64,000 nucleotides of DNA from UBA7330 sp965243485 (GTDB lineage: Bacteria; Bacteroidota; Bacteroidia; Cytophagales; Cyclobacteriaceae): assembly GCA_965243485.1 (NCBI GenBank), contig CBDEVP010000001.1, positions 1,178,001 to 1,242,000 on the forward strand. The letters are read 5' to 3'. Shown here piece after piece: positions 32,673-43,200 of this stretch (position 1 is its first letter; the number at the start of each line of letters is the position of its first letter). The notes below the pieces were generated by a model. It saw nothing but the letters and a program-made list of their open reading frames with translations. It searched no databases and was not told where the DNA came from. Made by a program: the position numbers and the translations under genes.

Positions 32673-34733
32673 AGCTTCAAGAATCTTAAATTCTACCCTT
32701 CTGTTAAGTTGCCTGTTTTCCGGAGTATCATTAGGAACCTTTGGTTGATTCTCACCGTATCCCACAGCGACCACACGATCTTTTGCTATTCCATTGGAAA
32801 TAAAGAAGTCGTAAACTGCCTTGGCTCTCCGTTCCGACAGGCCTTTGTTATATGCATCATCACCGGTAGAGTCGGTATGACCGGCTATTTCAATCTTTTT
32901 GATCTCTCCTTCTTTTAAGAGCTCAAGTGCCTTGTTCAATTCAGAATAAGAGGAAGTTTTCAGCACCGCCTTGTCAAAATCAAAGAAAATATTGTTCAGG
33001 ACTATTGCCGCACCTGTCTCAATCTTCGTCAACCCTAAAGCAGTTGAAATAGTATCTGAAGCTGTAATGTCATTGAAATCAAAATTTGATCTCTCGGACA
33101 GATATCCTTCCCGATCCACTGAGATGCCATATCTCGATCCACCTCGTACAACAAATTTATAGTTTCCTTCCTGATCAGTCTCTGTAGCCGTGATGAACAC
33201 TCCATCAGGTAACCTTTCCAAAGTGACTCTGGCATTTGCCACGGGGCCGTTCTCGTCGGTGACCTGACCGACCAAAGTAACCAGGTAATCGCTTGGTTGG
33301 GCCTCTTCAAGAAGATGTTCCATGGAAGCCAGGTAGGGACTGTCATCTGTCAGGAATAAGTCGTCCGCTTTGAAACGGAAGATATCCGTATCATCATCGA
33401 TCGTGCCTCTCGAGAAATATATGTGTCTCCCTGTGGAGGGGATACTGAAATACTGGTCATCGCTAGGTGTGTTGAGTCCTGATCCGAGATTTTCAGGCAG
33501 TGACCACTTCGTCCATGAATCGTCCAGCCTCAGAGCAACAAAAATATCTGACCCTCCGTAACCACTGATCCCATTGGTGGAATAATAGAGTGTTCGTCCA
33601 TCGGTTCCCAGGAAGGGTGCGATATCCGCTCCGGCGGTATTGATGTCGCCACCCAGGTTTTTTGGTTCACTCCAAACCTCGCCCTGTTTGAAGGAAACAT
33701 AAAGATCACGCCCACCAAAGCTATCATCTCTCTCTGCTGAAATGACCAGGGCTTCGCCGGATGGATCCAGAAAGAAGTCTGTCTTTGGTGAATAATTATA
33801 TTCATTGACCACCTCCAGCGATACAGGTTCGGTGAAACTACCATCCGCCTGACGCTTAGCCATAGATACGCCATTGTACATTCTGCCCCGCTTTCCATAC
33901 CTGTTACCCAGGATCAGCACTTCTTCACCATCAATGACTGAAATTGAACTGATAAAATTAGGTCCTTCTGTGTTAAGCGGTGGTCCGATATTGACTGCAG
34001 GTTTCCACTCTCCGGTCTCCTCATCCAGCTCAGACAACCAGATGTCTTCTCCATCATTGATCCCTCCTGTATTGTCCGGGTGGTATTTTCTGCTGAAGTA
34101 TAACCTTTTTCCGTCCGGAGAAATGAGCGGACTATGCTCAACATAGGAGCTATTCACATTGGTACTTAGTTTTTCTGCCTGCAGGTCATTGTTCACATTG
34201 GCTGCCAGATCAATCAGTACACTGATAGGAATATTACTGCTGGATATCCCGATCGCATCAATACTGTTATATCCCGGTACTGTTTCTCCATCAATGACTA
34301 CTTTGATGGCCTGGATGTCATAGGCAGGTTCGTCGAAAAATAGATTAAGCAGCCTACTTTCAAGTGGAATAGATCTGGGAGTGAGCTCAAAGAGCAGGTA
34401 TTCATTATAATCGCGGTCATAGGCGATGATCTGTTTTACTGCACCGGGATTCTCAGACTCAGCTATGGCCACCTGCCTCGCCTTGAAGGGCTGATCAAAC
34501 GCAACCATGATGAAATCCTCCTTATCATCCTTTTTCGGTCTCCAGGCATTTGGATTACCTCCTCCGGCTGGCAGAACATTAGGTTTATGCAGTGCCTGCA
34601 TGGCTGAATATTCCAATGCGGAATACTCTGAAGATACATCGATGACTTCTGATCCCCATACAACTGTTTCCTGAGCCTGAAGGATGTACCCCATGCTCAA
34701 AAAAGCGATGATCATTAAAATACTTTGCTTCAT
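32667..34733 (-). CDS. OmpA-family protein with PD40 propeller
   Basis: This 688-aa outer-membrane-associated protein has a signal peptide (about 1-20). PD40/WD40-like propeller repeats follow (SPDGKRLYFSRKY, FLGTDGRTLYYSTNG, STGRHIYFSRG), then a carboxypeptidase-regulatory-like beta domain (GQVTDENGPVANARVTLE). The C-terminal OmpA domain includes IAGHTDSTGDDAYNKGLS and ENRQLNRRVEF, which binds peptidoglycan. The order propeller-CarboxypepD_reg-OmpA is common in Bacteroidota, including type 9 secretion-linked proteins; no such link is visible here. The next OmpA gene lies 9 bp upstream. Confidence 0.92.
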   Translation of the reverse strand: MKQSILMIIAFLSMGYILQAQETVVWGSEVIDVSSEYSALEYSAMQALHKPNVLPAGGGNPNAWRPKKDDKEDFIMVAFDQPFKARQVAIAESENPGAVKQIIAYDRDYNEYLLFELTPRSIPLESRLLNLFFDEPAYDIQAIKVVIDGETVPGYNSIDAIGISSSNIPISVLIDLAANVNNDLQAEKLSTNVNSSYVEHSPLISPDGKRLYFSRKYHPDNTGGINDGEDIWLSELDEETGEWKPAVNIGPPLNTEGPNFISSISVIDGEEVLILGNRYGKRGRMYNGVSMAKRQADGSFTEPVSLEVVNEYNYSPKTDFFLDPSGEALVISAERDDSFGGRDLYVSFKQGEVWSEPKNLGGDINTAGADIAPFLGTDGRTLYYSTNGISGYGGSDIFVALRLDDSWTKWSLPENLGSGLNTPSDDQYFSIPSTGRHIYFSRGTIDDDTDIFRFKADDLFLTDDSPYLASMEHLLEEAQPSDYLVTLVGQVTDENGPVANARVTLERLPDGVFITATETDQEGNYKFVVRGGSRYGISVDREGYLSERSNFDFNDITASDTISTALGLTKIETGAAIVLNNIFFDFDKAVLKTSSYSELNKALELLKEGEIKKIEIAGHTDSTGDDAYNKGLSERRAKAVYDFFISNGIAKDRVVAVGYGENQPKVPNDTPENRQLNRRVEFKILEAL

Positions 34734-34742
34734 TGCGGAATG

Positions 34743-35435
34743 TTAATTTCTTATGATTCTAACCTCTACCCTTCGGTTTCTGGCCTTGGCCTCGTCTGTG
34801 CGATCGGTAGATAGCGGAACTGTCCCCCCAAACGCCTTTGTCAATACCCTTCGCTTTTTGACCCCCTTTGACTCCAGGTAATCCTTCACAGCTTCAACTC
34901 TCGATTCCGAAAGCTTCATGTTTGCTTCTTCATTTCCTTCAAAGTCCGTATGACCTTCCAGCTGAATGATCACATTGGGCCTGTCATTGAGCCACACCAC
35001 CAGCTGATCCAGCTCCTGGTAAGAGCTTGAACTGATCTGGTCGCTCCCCCTTGAAAAGATTAGGTTTTCCAGCGTAATCAGCTGAACCTCAGAATCAGGA
35101 CTCATCATAAAATTCCTGATCTTCTGTTCATCTTCATCGGGATCATCAATTTCGACCTGTGTATTGATGGTTTCGTAACCTGTGGCCTTCACGGTGAAAT
35201 TATATGTGATGCCGCGGATCAAATAAAACTCATAAGTACCGTCTGGCTTTGATTTTGTGAGGCCCATATCATCATAATAGGGCAGCTTTTCATATGAAAT
35301 GATGGCAGAAATTGCGGCTGAATCCTTACTACTCAGCACCGAACCATTTAATCTGACGTAGGAGGCAGCAATGTTCTGACTACTTGAAAGGAATGGCAGT
35401 GAAAGACAAACTAGACAAAATAATAACCTGGACAT
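34743..35435 (-). CDS. OmpA-family protein
   Basis: This 230-aa protein has a signal peptide (ends about LSSSQN), a short beta-sandwich domain (VRLNGSVLSSKDSAAISAIISY) and a C-terminal OmpA peptidoglycan-binding domain (LEGHTDFEGNEEANMKLSESR, RNRRVEVRI). It is a shorter relative of its downstream neighbour and is probably cotranscribed with it, 9 bp apart. It anchors the outer membrane to the wall or senses the wall; the specific role is unknown. Confidence 0.9.
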   Translation of the reverse strand: MSRLLFCLVCLSLPFLSSSQNIAASYVRLNGSVLSSKDSAAISAIISYEKLPYYDDMGLTKSKPDGTYEFYLIRGITYNFTVKATGYETINTQVEIDDPDEDEQKIRNFMMSPDSEVQLITLENLIFSRGSDQISSSSYQELDQLVVWLNDRPNVIIQLEGHTDFEGNEEANMKLSESRVEAVKDYLESKGVKKRRVLTKAFGGTVPLSTDRTDEAKARNRRVEVRIIRN

Positions 35436-35531
35436 TCAATAAGCTAAGTGATTAGGTACCAAAATAACTTAATTTCACATTAAATCTGAAATATTAGTTA
35501 GAATAAGCCACCAGGGTGTGAAATCTCTCCA

Positions 35532-36815
35532 TTAATTAACCGGAATTTGCGCTAATAAATGCTGCTGCCCTGGCACTTCGATCTTTTCTAACCGGTCCAT
35601 AATGACATTTTTGGTATGCAGAAAATCGATCTTCTTCCCAGGGTCAATCGGTTCGGAGGGGGGGAGATCAACTTTTAAGGCATCCACCTGCCTTCCGTTT
35701 TTCCAGAACCTGAAACATACATGCGGTCCATTGGCCAGTCCTGTCTGACCCACATATCCGATGGTCTGCCCTTGCTGTACGGTAGCACCCGGCCTGATAC
35801 CTTTTGCTATTCTGGACATGTGCAGATATTGAGTGGTGTAATTACTATTATGCCTTATCTTCACATAATTGCCATTTCCGCCATGATACCGTGCTTCCAG
35901 GACCACTCCATCTCCTACAGTTCTGATTGGTGTGCCGGTTGGCGCAGCATAATCCGTGCCCAAATGTGCCCGGTAGCTTTTTAGAACAGGATGATATCTT
36001 CGGGGGTTATACCTTGAGGTTATTCTGTAATAATTTAAAGGAGACCTGAGAAACGTCTTTCTGAGACTGTTTCCTTCCTCGTCAAAGTAGTCAGTATCGC
36101 TACCCTGATTGTATTTAATGGCATAATACTCTTTATCAAAATGCTTGAAATAGGCCCCTTTGATCTCTCCCACGTCTATTACTTCATCTCCGACTCGATA
36201 TTCTTCATAGATCACTTTGAATTCATCGCCTTTTTGTATCCTGAAGAAATCTACCTGCCAAGCAAAAATATCAACCAGCTTACCGACAAGTATTAACGGG
36301 GCATCATTTTCCAATATAGACTCGTAGACAGAAGTAGTAATCGTCGCGGCCATGGTTTTTTCCTCAATAGTGACCGGTCGGTCTTCTTTGTACACATAAA
36401 CAGAGTCAGTAAGGTTAAAGACCACATAATGCGTGGGATCCGGCTCATAAATGAATTGTCGGGCTGTCTTTAGACTATCTTTTTCGTGAATGATGGTGAA
36501 CGGGTCATTGGCTTTTAGATACCTTACATCAAAAACCCCCTTGCTGGCCTGAGCCACGCGATAGATCTTCTCATTATCTGTATTGTAGGCAGAAAGAATC
36601 TCTGCAAGGCTCTGACTCCATCTGATCTTGGAGGTAGCAACTTCAAAGGAATCAATGGGTATACCATACAGTAATGTAGGCTCTACTTCAAAATCTATGG
36701 TGTCAGATTGCGTTAGCTCTTGGCTTAATTGTTCTTGTTCTTTCTTTTCGCATGAAAAGAACCATAGGCCCATTAGAACAGTAATGGCGGTGAAATTCAG
36801 GGTCTTTCGCAACAT
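35532..36815 (-). CDS. M23 peptidoglycan endopeptidase, lipoprotein
   Basis: This 427-aa lipoprotein has lipobox FFSC with C22. The N-terminal region is probably LysM-like/OapA-like, and the C-terminal LytM/M23 domain has SYRAHLGTDYAAPTGTPI (zinc His and Asp) and TTQYLHMSRI (second HxH). The likely role is cleavage of peptide cross-links during growth or division. All zinc ligands seem present, so it should be active. It is 7 bp downstream of dsbD and probably the last gene of the uvrA-to-M23 operon. Confidence 0.9.
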   Translation of the reverse strand: MLRKTLNFTAITVLMGLWFFSCEKKEQEQLSQELTQSDTIDFEVEPTLLYGIPIDSFEVATSKIRWSQSLAEILSAYNTDNEKIYRVAQASKGVFDVRYLKANDPFTIIHEKDSLKTARQFIYEPDPTHYVVFNLTDSVYVYKEDRPVTIEEKTMAATITTSVYESILENDAPLILVGKLVDIFAWQVDFFRIQKGDEFKVIYEEYRVGDEVIDVGEIKGAYFKHFDKEYYAIKYNQGSDTDYFDEEGNSLRKTFLRSPLNYYRITSRYNPRRYHPVLKSYRAHLGTDYAAPTGTPIRTVGDGVVLEARYHGGNGNYVKIRHNSNYTTQYLHMSRIAKGIRPGATVQQGQTIGYVGQTGLANGPHVCFRFWKNGRQVDALKVDLPPSEPIDPGKKIDFLHTKNVIMDRLEKIEVPGQQHLLAQIPVN

Positions 36816-36822
36816 TTCATTT

Positions 36823-38859
36823 TTAGTTTTTAGCCAGATTTCGGTGGTTTCTGTATTCTTCCAGGCTCGAATCTAAAAACTTTGCAAAGTTATCAATATT
36901 CAGGTCATAGGCTGTGGGATCTGCCAATAGTTTTTCATCCGGGCTTAGAATCACATAGTAAGGCTGTGCATTGTTGTTGAACCGTGTGATCTGAAAGTCG
37001 GCATTCTGTTTCCCAATACTTTTCTTTATCCTTCCATCATATTCGGATTCATACCACTCAGATTCAGGGAGTTCAGTCTTATCATCGACATAAAGTGCCA
37101 GCAAAACAAAATTTTCCCTGAGTCTATTAAGTATCCCCGGATCCGACCATACACGTTGTTCCATCTCCCTGCAGTTCACACAACCATGTCCTGTGAAGTC
37201 AATAAAAACCGGTTTGTCAAGCTTTTTGGCGCAGCTGAGTGCCTGATCGTAATCAAAATAGCCATGTAAGCCGTGCGGCCATTCCAGTAAGTTGGCATGC
37301 TTTGGCTCTTCACAAATGGCTTCATTTTCCGAACCGGGAAGCCCACCGTCACTGTTTTCCCTGATCACACTTACCAGATTAAAGTCATGGGTAGTCAATG
37401 GAGGTAAGTATCCTGCCAGGGCTTTCAGTGGTGCACCAAACATGCCCGGGATCAGATAGGTCACGAAGGAAAAAGTAATGATTGCCAGAATAAGCCTCGG
37501 AACTGATGTGGTTGTGACGTCACTATCACCTGGTAATTTGATCTTACCCAGCAAATAAAATCCCATCAATGTGAAAATGACAATCCAGATTGCCAGGTAG
37601 ACCTCTCTGTCCAAAATGTGCCAGTGATAAGCCTGGTCAGCAATACTAAGAAACTTAAAAGCCAGGGCTAATTCCAGAAAACCCAGTACTACCTTCACTG
37701 AATTGAGCCAGCCACCCGATTTAGGAAGCTTTTGCAATGCACCCGGGAAAAGCGCGAATAAAGAAAATGGAATCGCAAAGGCAGCCGAAAAAGCAACCAT
37801 GCCCAGCACAGGCTTTACCGAAAGCTGACCGGCCGATTCAACGAGTATACTGCCTACAAGTGGTCCTGTGCACGAAAACGAGACCAGCACGAGGGTCAGT
37901 GCCATAAAAAACACACCAATATAACCCCCTTTATCACCCAGCTTATCCACACTGTTGACCCATTTATGAGGCAGGTTGATCTCAAATAGGCCAAAAAAGG
38001 ACAATGCAAAGACGACAAATACCAAAAAGAAGATCACATTGGGTACCCAGCCGGTTGCAAGATCATTGGCTACTTCAGGTCCCATGAACGGGGCAACAAT
38101 GAAACCAATAAGGCTGTAGATCAGAATGATCGAAAAACCATAAAACAGGCTATTCTTTATGCTGCCCTTTTTGTTTTGGTTCTTTCCGGTGAAGAATGTG
38201 ACCGTCATCGGGATCATTGGGAAGACGCATGGTGTAAAAAGAGCTGCCAGTCCAGCCAGAAAGGCAACCAACATGAAAGATCCCAGGGCGTAGGGATCGG
38301 TAGATCCTCTTTGCTTTAGCAGTCCGACTTTTTCCGGAGGTGCTGAGACCTTATTGCTTCCGGAGGTTGGCTCAGTCTGTGGTTCCTTTTTTTTTGAGGT
38401 CAGTTCAAATGGTTCATCGAAGGGAATGCATTTTCCGTCGACATCTGAGCAGACCTGGTAGGTGTAATATCCTGAAATCAGATAATCAGCCTCATTGAGG
38501 ACTGCCTTTTGAATGAACTGGCCGGTTTCCTTAAAGTACGTATACTCTCCCTCCCATAAAGAATCGTACTTTCTACCTGGATCAATCGGCTCAATATCTC
38601 CGATCAGGGTATAGGATTCATCCTCCACGAATTCGAACTCCGTAACCATGGGTCCAAGGTCAGGATCAAAATCCGAAGAATACAGGTACCATTTGTCATC
38701 TATCTCTACATCAAATACAATGGATACCGTATCCCCTGCAACCGCTCCTCCGGGCTGTAATGTCACCGTCCATTGAGCAGGCTCCAGTACCTGTGGCAGT
38801 GACAGGAATGGAGTCATCCAAAAAATCAGATATAAAGAGAGTTTGCTCAGTCGGATCAT
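36823..38859 (-). CDS. dsbD: thiol:disulfide interchange protein DsbD
   Basis: DsbD carries reducing power from cytosolic thioredoxin to the periplasm. The 678-aa protein has an N-terminal signal and DsbD-alpha-like domain, eight or so transmembrane helices between about 190 and 480 (GLAALFTPCVFPMIP; FSCTGPLVGS with the paired cysteines), and a C-terminal thioredoxin-like domain with GHGCVNC. The cysteine pairs of all three domains can be seen. The start overlaps the M20 peptidase stop by 4 bp. Confidence 0.94.
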   Translation of the reverse strand: MIRLSKLSLYLIFWMTPFLSLPQVLEPAQWTVTLQPGGAVAGDTVSIVFDVEIDDKWYLYSSDFDPDLGPMVTEFEFVEDESYTLIGDIEPIDPGRKYDSLWEGEYTYFKETGQFIQKAVLNEADYLISGYYTYQVCSDVDGKCIPFDEPFELTSKKKEPQTEPTSGSNKVSAPPEKVGLLKQRGSTDPYALGSFMLVAFLAGLAALFTPCVFPMIPMTVTFFTGKNQNKKGSIKNSLFYGFSIILIYSLIGFIVAPFMGPEVANDLATGWVPNVIFFLVFVVFALSFFGLFEINLPHKWVNSVDKLGDKGGYIGVFFMALTLVLVSFSCTGPLVGSILVESAGQLSVKPVLGMVAFSAAFAIPFSLFALFPGALQKLPKSGGWLNSVKVVLGFLELALAFKFLSIADQAYHWHILDREVYLAIWIVIFTLMGFYLLGKIKLPGDSDVTTTSVPRLILAIITFSFVTYLIPGMFGAPLKALAGYLPPLTTHDFNLVSVIRENSDGGLPGSENEAICEEPKHANLLEWPHGLHGYFDYDQALSCAKKLDKPVFIDFTGHGCVNCREMEQRVWSDPGILNRLRENFVLLALYVDDKTELPESEWYESEYDGRIKKSIGKQNADFQITRFNNNAQPYYVILSPDEKLLADPTAYDLNIDNFAKFLDSSLEEYRNHRNLAKN

Positions 38860-40226
38860 TGCTGATTGCTTTCGCTAAAGAACTGATAAAAATAAATTAT
38901 GGTTTCAATCCCTTTATAGAAGTTGAATAACCCGAAGTGTTCGTTCGGTGAATGAATGGAATCTTCATCCAGACCGAATCCCATCAAAATAGGATCGACC
39001 TTCAGCTCTTTTTGGAAAAGTGCAACGATTGGAATGCTCCCTCCTTCAAAAGCAGGCACCGGCTTTTTGCCAAAGGATTTTTCAAAAGCCTGGCTGGCAG
39101 CCTGATAAGCCGGGGAATCAAATGGTACGACCGCAGCTTCTCCACCATGTAGGGGTTTTACCTTCACCTTCACAGCGTCCGGAGCAATGGACTTAAAGTG
39201 TTTCTCAAAAAGACTGGTGATCTCCCGGTTATTTTGATCAGGTACCAGACGCATGGAGATCTTTGCGTGAGCCCTCGACGGTAACACAGTTTTGGCCCCC
39301 TCTCCGATATAACCTCCCCAGATACCATTCACATCAAGGGTGGGACGAATTCCTACACGTTCCCTGGTTGTGTACCCTTCCTCTCCCCATACGGCTTCAA
39401 TGTTCAGATCTTTCTTGAATTTATTTTCATCGAAAGGCGCTTTTGCCATTTCCTCGCGTTCCTTCCCGTCATATGTTTTCACCTTGTCGTAAAAGCCGGG
39501 AATGGTAATTTTCCCCTGGTCATCATGCAATGAAGCAATCATTTTACTCAGGACATTGATCGGATTGGCAACTGCACCGCCATACGTACCCGAATGAAGG
39601 TCCCGGTTCGGGCCGGTGACCTCTACCTCCACATAGCTCAGCCCCCTGAGGCCTACAGTGATGGAGGGGTCCTCATTGCTCAAAATGGCTGTGTCAGAAA
39701 TCAGAATGACATCCGCACTCAGCAGGGATTTCTGTTCTTTGATAAATACTTCCAGCCCATCAGACCCCACTTCCTCTTCACCTTCTATCATGAATTTAAC
39801 ATTGCATTTGAGCTCCCCGGAATTGTTCAGCGCTTCAAAAGCTTTGACATGCATGTACATCTGGCCTTTGTCGTCACTGGATCCCCGCGCATAGATCTTC
39901 TCATCTTTAATTACCGGCTCAAAGGGTGGACTATCCCAAAGCTCGAGCGGATCAGGTGGCTGAACATCGTAATGTCCGTAAACCAGAACGGTAGGAAATG
40001 ATTTGCTGATGATCTTCTCTCCATAAACAATGGGATGGCCTCCCGTCTCAAATATCTCCGTTCTGGCTGCTCCGGCTTTTTCCAGACTTGATCTCACATA
40101 TTCAGCAGCTTTACGAACGTCATTTTTGTGCCTGGAATCTGCGGATACAGAAGGAATGCGGAGTAACTCAAATAATTCATCTAAAAAACGATCCTTGTTA
40201 GCTTCAAGGAATTGTATCGATGCCAT
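38856..40226 (-). CDS. M20-family dipeptidase
   Basis: This 456-aa cytosolic metallopeptidase uses two zinc ions. Ligand motifs are VLVYGHYDVQPP (His and Asp), RGSSDDKGQMYMH (bridging Asp) and MIEGEEEVGS (catalytic Glu pair), with a C-terminal His in EDSIHSPNEHFG. The dimerisation domain sits in the middle. Length and motifs fit PepV/carnosine dipeptidase-like enzymes that hydrolyse short peptides. It lies 24 bp after the 1620-aa gene and overlaps dsbD. Confidence 0.93.
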   Translation of the reverse strand: MASIQFLEANKDRFLDELFELLRIPSVSADSRHKNDVRKAAEYVRSSLEKAGAARTEIFETGGHPIVYGEKIISKSFPTVLVYGHYDVQPPDPLELWDSPPFEPVIKDEKIYARGSSDDKGQMYMHVKAFEALNNSGELKCNVKFMIEGEEEVGSDGLEVFIKEQKSLLSADVILISDTAILSNEDPSITVGLRGLSYVEVEVTGPNRDLHSGTYGGAVANPINVLSKMIASLHDDQGKITIPGFYDKVKTYDGKEREEMAKAPFDENKFKKDLNIEAVWGEEGYTTRERVGIRPTLDVNGIWGGYIGEGAKTVLPSRAHAKISMRLVPDQNNREITSLFEKHFKSIAPDAVKVKVKPLHGGEAAVVPFDSPAYQAASQAFEKSFGKKPVPAFEGGSIPIVALFQKELKVDPILMGFGLDEDSIHSPNEHFGLFNFYKGIETIIYFYQFFSESNQQ

Positions 40227-40250
40227 TATAAATAATTAAAATTCAGATTG

Positions 40251-43200
40251 TTAAAAACCAAAACCATCATCTCGCTTTTCGATAGTTTCTACATTTTCTT
40301 CTTGCTCAAAGCTTACGTCCCCGGGTACTTTCAGATTGTACGGGGTGGTAATATCATAATATTTCTGACGAAAATCGTTCACAAATTTCAATGTTTCTGC
40401 CACATCTCCCTCAATGATGACCATCTCACCTGGTTTGGCCTTTCCATAGTTAGACTTGGAGCTTACCGACCTGTTAAAATTAGCATTGGAAGAATAGAGC
40501 AATAATGTACCCGCCTGGTAACTTAAAAAGTACCAGAGTCCCGGTGCTGCCTGTATGAAAATGTTCATCACATCATTGTTAGCTGCATCTTTCTTAAATT
40601 CCATAAATCCGTCAAACTTACCATTGATATCCGACTTCATCACATTGGAAATTCCGATTTTACTGGTGTTGTACCAGGCGCCATGTTGATCAGACCATTT
40701 CATTTTAACTCCGGAAATGACCAGTGGCTTCAAGAGGTTTTCTGAAAGTTCATAGAGGGGCACATAGTCCTTCAGGCTTGCCGTTTCATATTTCTTAGCC
40801 AATGGATCACTGGTCATATTGGCCAGTTTATAGAGCATTTCCAGGGAGAGATCATTGGCCGGTGCAAATCCCAGCCGGGTAGCCATATCCACCAGGTCAT
40901 CCGCCATAATCTCCAGAAATCCTTCAATGTTGGGGGCGGAAACGGTCATAAATGCATCTGCCTGATAGGTATTTTCGCTAGCATTTCCTGCACCAAGTAC
41001 TGCCGCATCTATCGTCACATCTTTGGTGAGGGAGTTAAAGAAATTGACCTTGCCTTCGAAGATAACATCCTTGGTTTCGTCATCATAAGTCAACGTGTAA
41101 CCGGCGTAGCTCTCCCCCGAACTTTTTGGAGCAGTCTCAATTTTGAAATAATGGTGTGCTGTATCATAGCCCAACAATCCCTTCGGATAGAAAAAATCTT
41201 CATCAGAAGGAGATTTTCTCTCTTCGACAAAGGTAGTATATAGCTTGCCCCTCAGATCAAAATGCAACCCGGCGATAAGCGGGGTTTTATCATCAAATTG
41301 CGCGCGTTCGAAGTCAATTTTGATAGCTGTCTGCTCATCAGTCCTTTTATACTCTATCCATTTATCGTATCCTGGCCTGTTGAGGTCAATTTTGACAGCT
41401 CCGTCCAGCTCCAGGGCCTGCTTGTAGGCAAACATCTGAACAGAGCCCTTGTAAAAAAATCCGGGTGATATGATCAACTGTTGCTCCTCGGGCACATCGC
41501 CTTGCGATACGGTCATGAGTCGCTTCTCCTGGTCACTGATTTTTACATTTTTAAGCTCAAACTGATCAAATACGATGTCAAATGTATCTCCCAATGCGAA
41601 CAGTTCATAGATGGCACTTCCTTCAAATTTGTTCCTTGACAATATCTTGATATTACCATCTTTGAATCGATGATATCCATTCAATGTGTCTATGATGATT
41701 CGCGCATTGTTGAATGGCTGCAGCTCCGCATATTCCAGAATGGTAGTCTGATTATTTTCAGGTATGATCCTGGCGTCGGCCACGGTAATGTATGGGATCC
41801 CTTTGATCTGCAGCTCTGAGGTATTGATGTCATAAATGGCCTCAGTGCCATAAAAGGCAAGGCTGTCTAGTTCCTTCCTTGTGGTGTAAAAATAAGAGTC
41901 TTCCAAAGGCACATTTGCGGGCTTGGTCATGGTCACCACGGAATCTTCCAAATCCCAGACCGCATTGGTTATTGAGGTCTTCATCTGGGCATAGGGAAAG
42001 GATACTGCTGCCACACCGCTCACCTCCGGACGAATTGTTGCTTTATTCAGATTCAGATCAAAATCCAACCTGACATCATCGCCCAGCATGGCCGGGGTTG
42101 TCGCATTTTTAGAGAATACCTCGAAATGCGCATGCCTCGCGGAATAAGAATTTTCCTTGAACGAGAGTGAATTTGATTCAGACCTTGAACCCCTGGTCTC
42201 CAATACACCGGATCCAAACACCCCGCCCGAAGTAATGTTGGCCTCTCCGTCCAGCGTAGCTGTCCCCTGATAAAACTGGAAAGGTTCCGCAACATTCTTA
42301 AGGTACATACTGTCTTTTCTTGGCAGCCAATCCATGATAAATGGACCAAGAACGGCCTCAGGATAGCTGGCCCCGTTTACATTTCCGGGATTGATCCGAC
42401 CTCCGGACCCGTAGGATGTGACAGAATCCGGATAATAGATAAAGTCATCCGAATAGATGGTTGTTGTAATGAAGTCAATTTGTCCGCCACCTCTGATCCC
42501 TTTATTAGACAAAGTGATTTTCTCATAGGTTTTGGCCGCGGTCCCATATAAATTGTAGCCTTCTCGTGGTATTTGGTGCTCAAACCCGAGTGACTGGTCT
42601 GGCATGATATGGAGCGTTTCCTGAAAATCAGGGAATATTCCTCCAGAGTTGAAAGTGCCTTCAAAAGAAATGCTCCCGCCATCTTTTCTTTCCGTGCTAT
42701 CCATCTGAAAAGGGGGCACAATGAACCGAACAGATTTATCATAGGCCCCATTAAGGACTTCCGGCCCGTCGAAATAAACCACTGATTCTCCATCAGTGGA
42801 CAGATATGGGTATGAATTATTTTCTTTCAATCCTGATTTGTTTCCAGGCTCATCCAGGAACAAGGTGCCGGAGCTTTCATTCAGGTGATTGCTCAGCGCA
42901 GTTCTTTCAGGACCCCCTTCGGCTTTGAGTGAGTCAGGCATTGGGATATCTATTCTGATCGAATCAATGCTTGGCATCCGGATGAGAAACTCATCATATA
43001 CAAAATCGAAATCCTTCCCCTTGTACTGAAAATCACCGGCTGCAACCATTCCATCAAACTTCAGATCTTTCCCCTTCAGGATGGTAACTACACTGCTATC
43101 CGGCTCAATCCTCACATCATAATTAGAGGTGAGGTAAAACTTCTGCACTCCCCTTACCAGGATCTCACCATCTTTGATGTCCCACGTCATGTTGGGCACA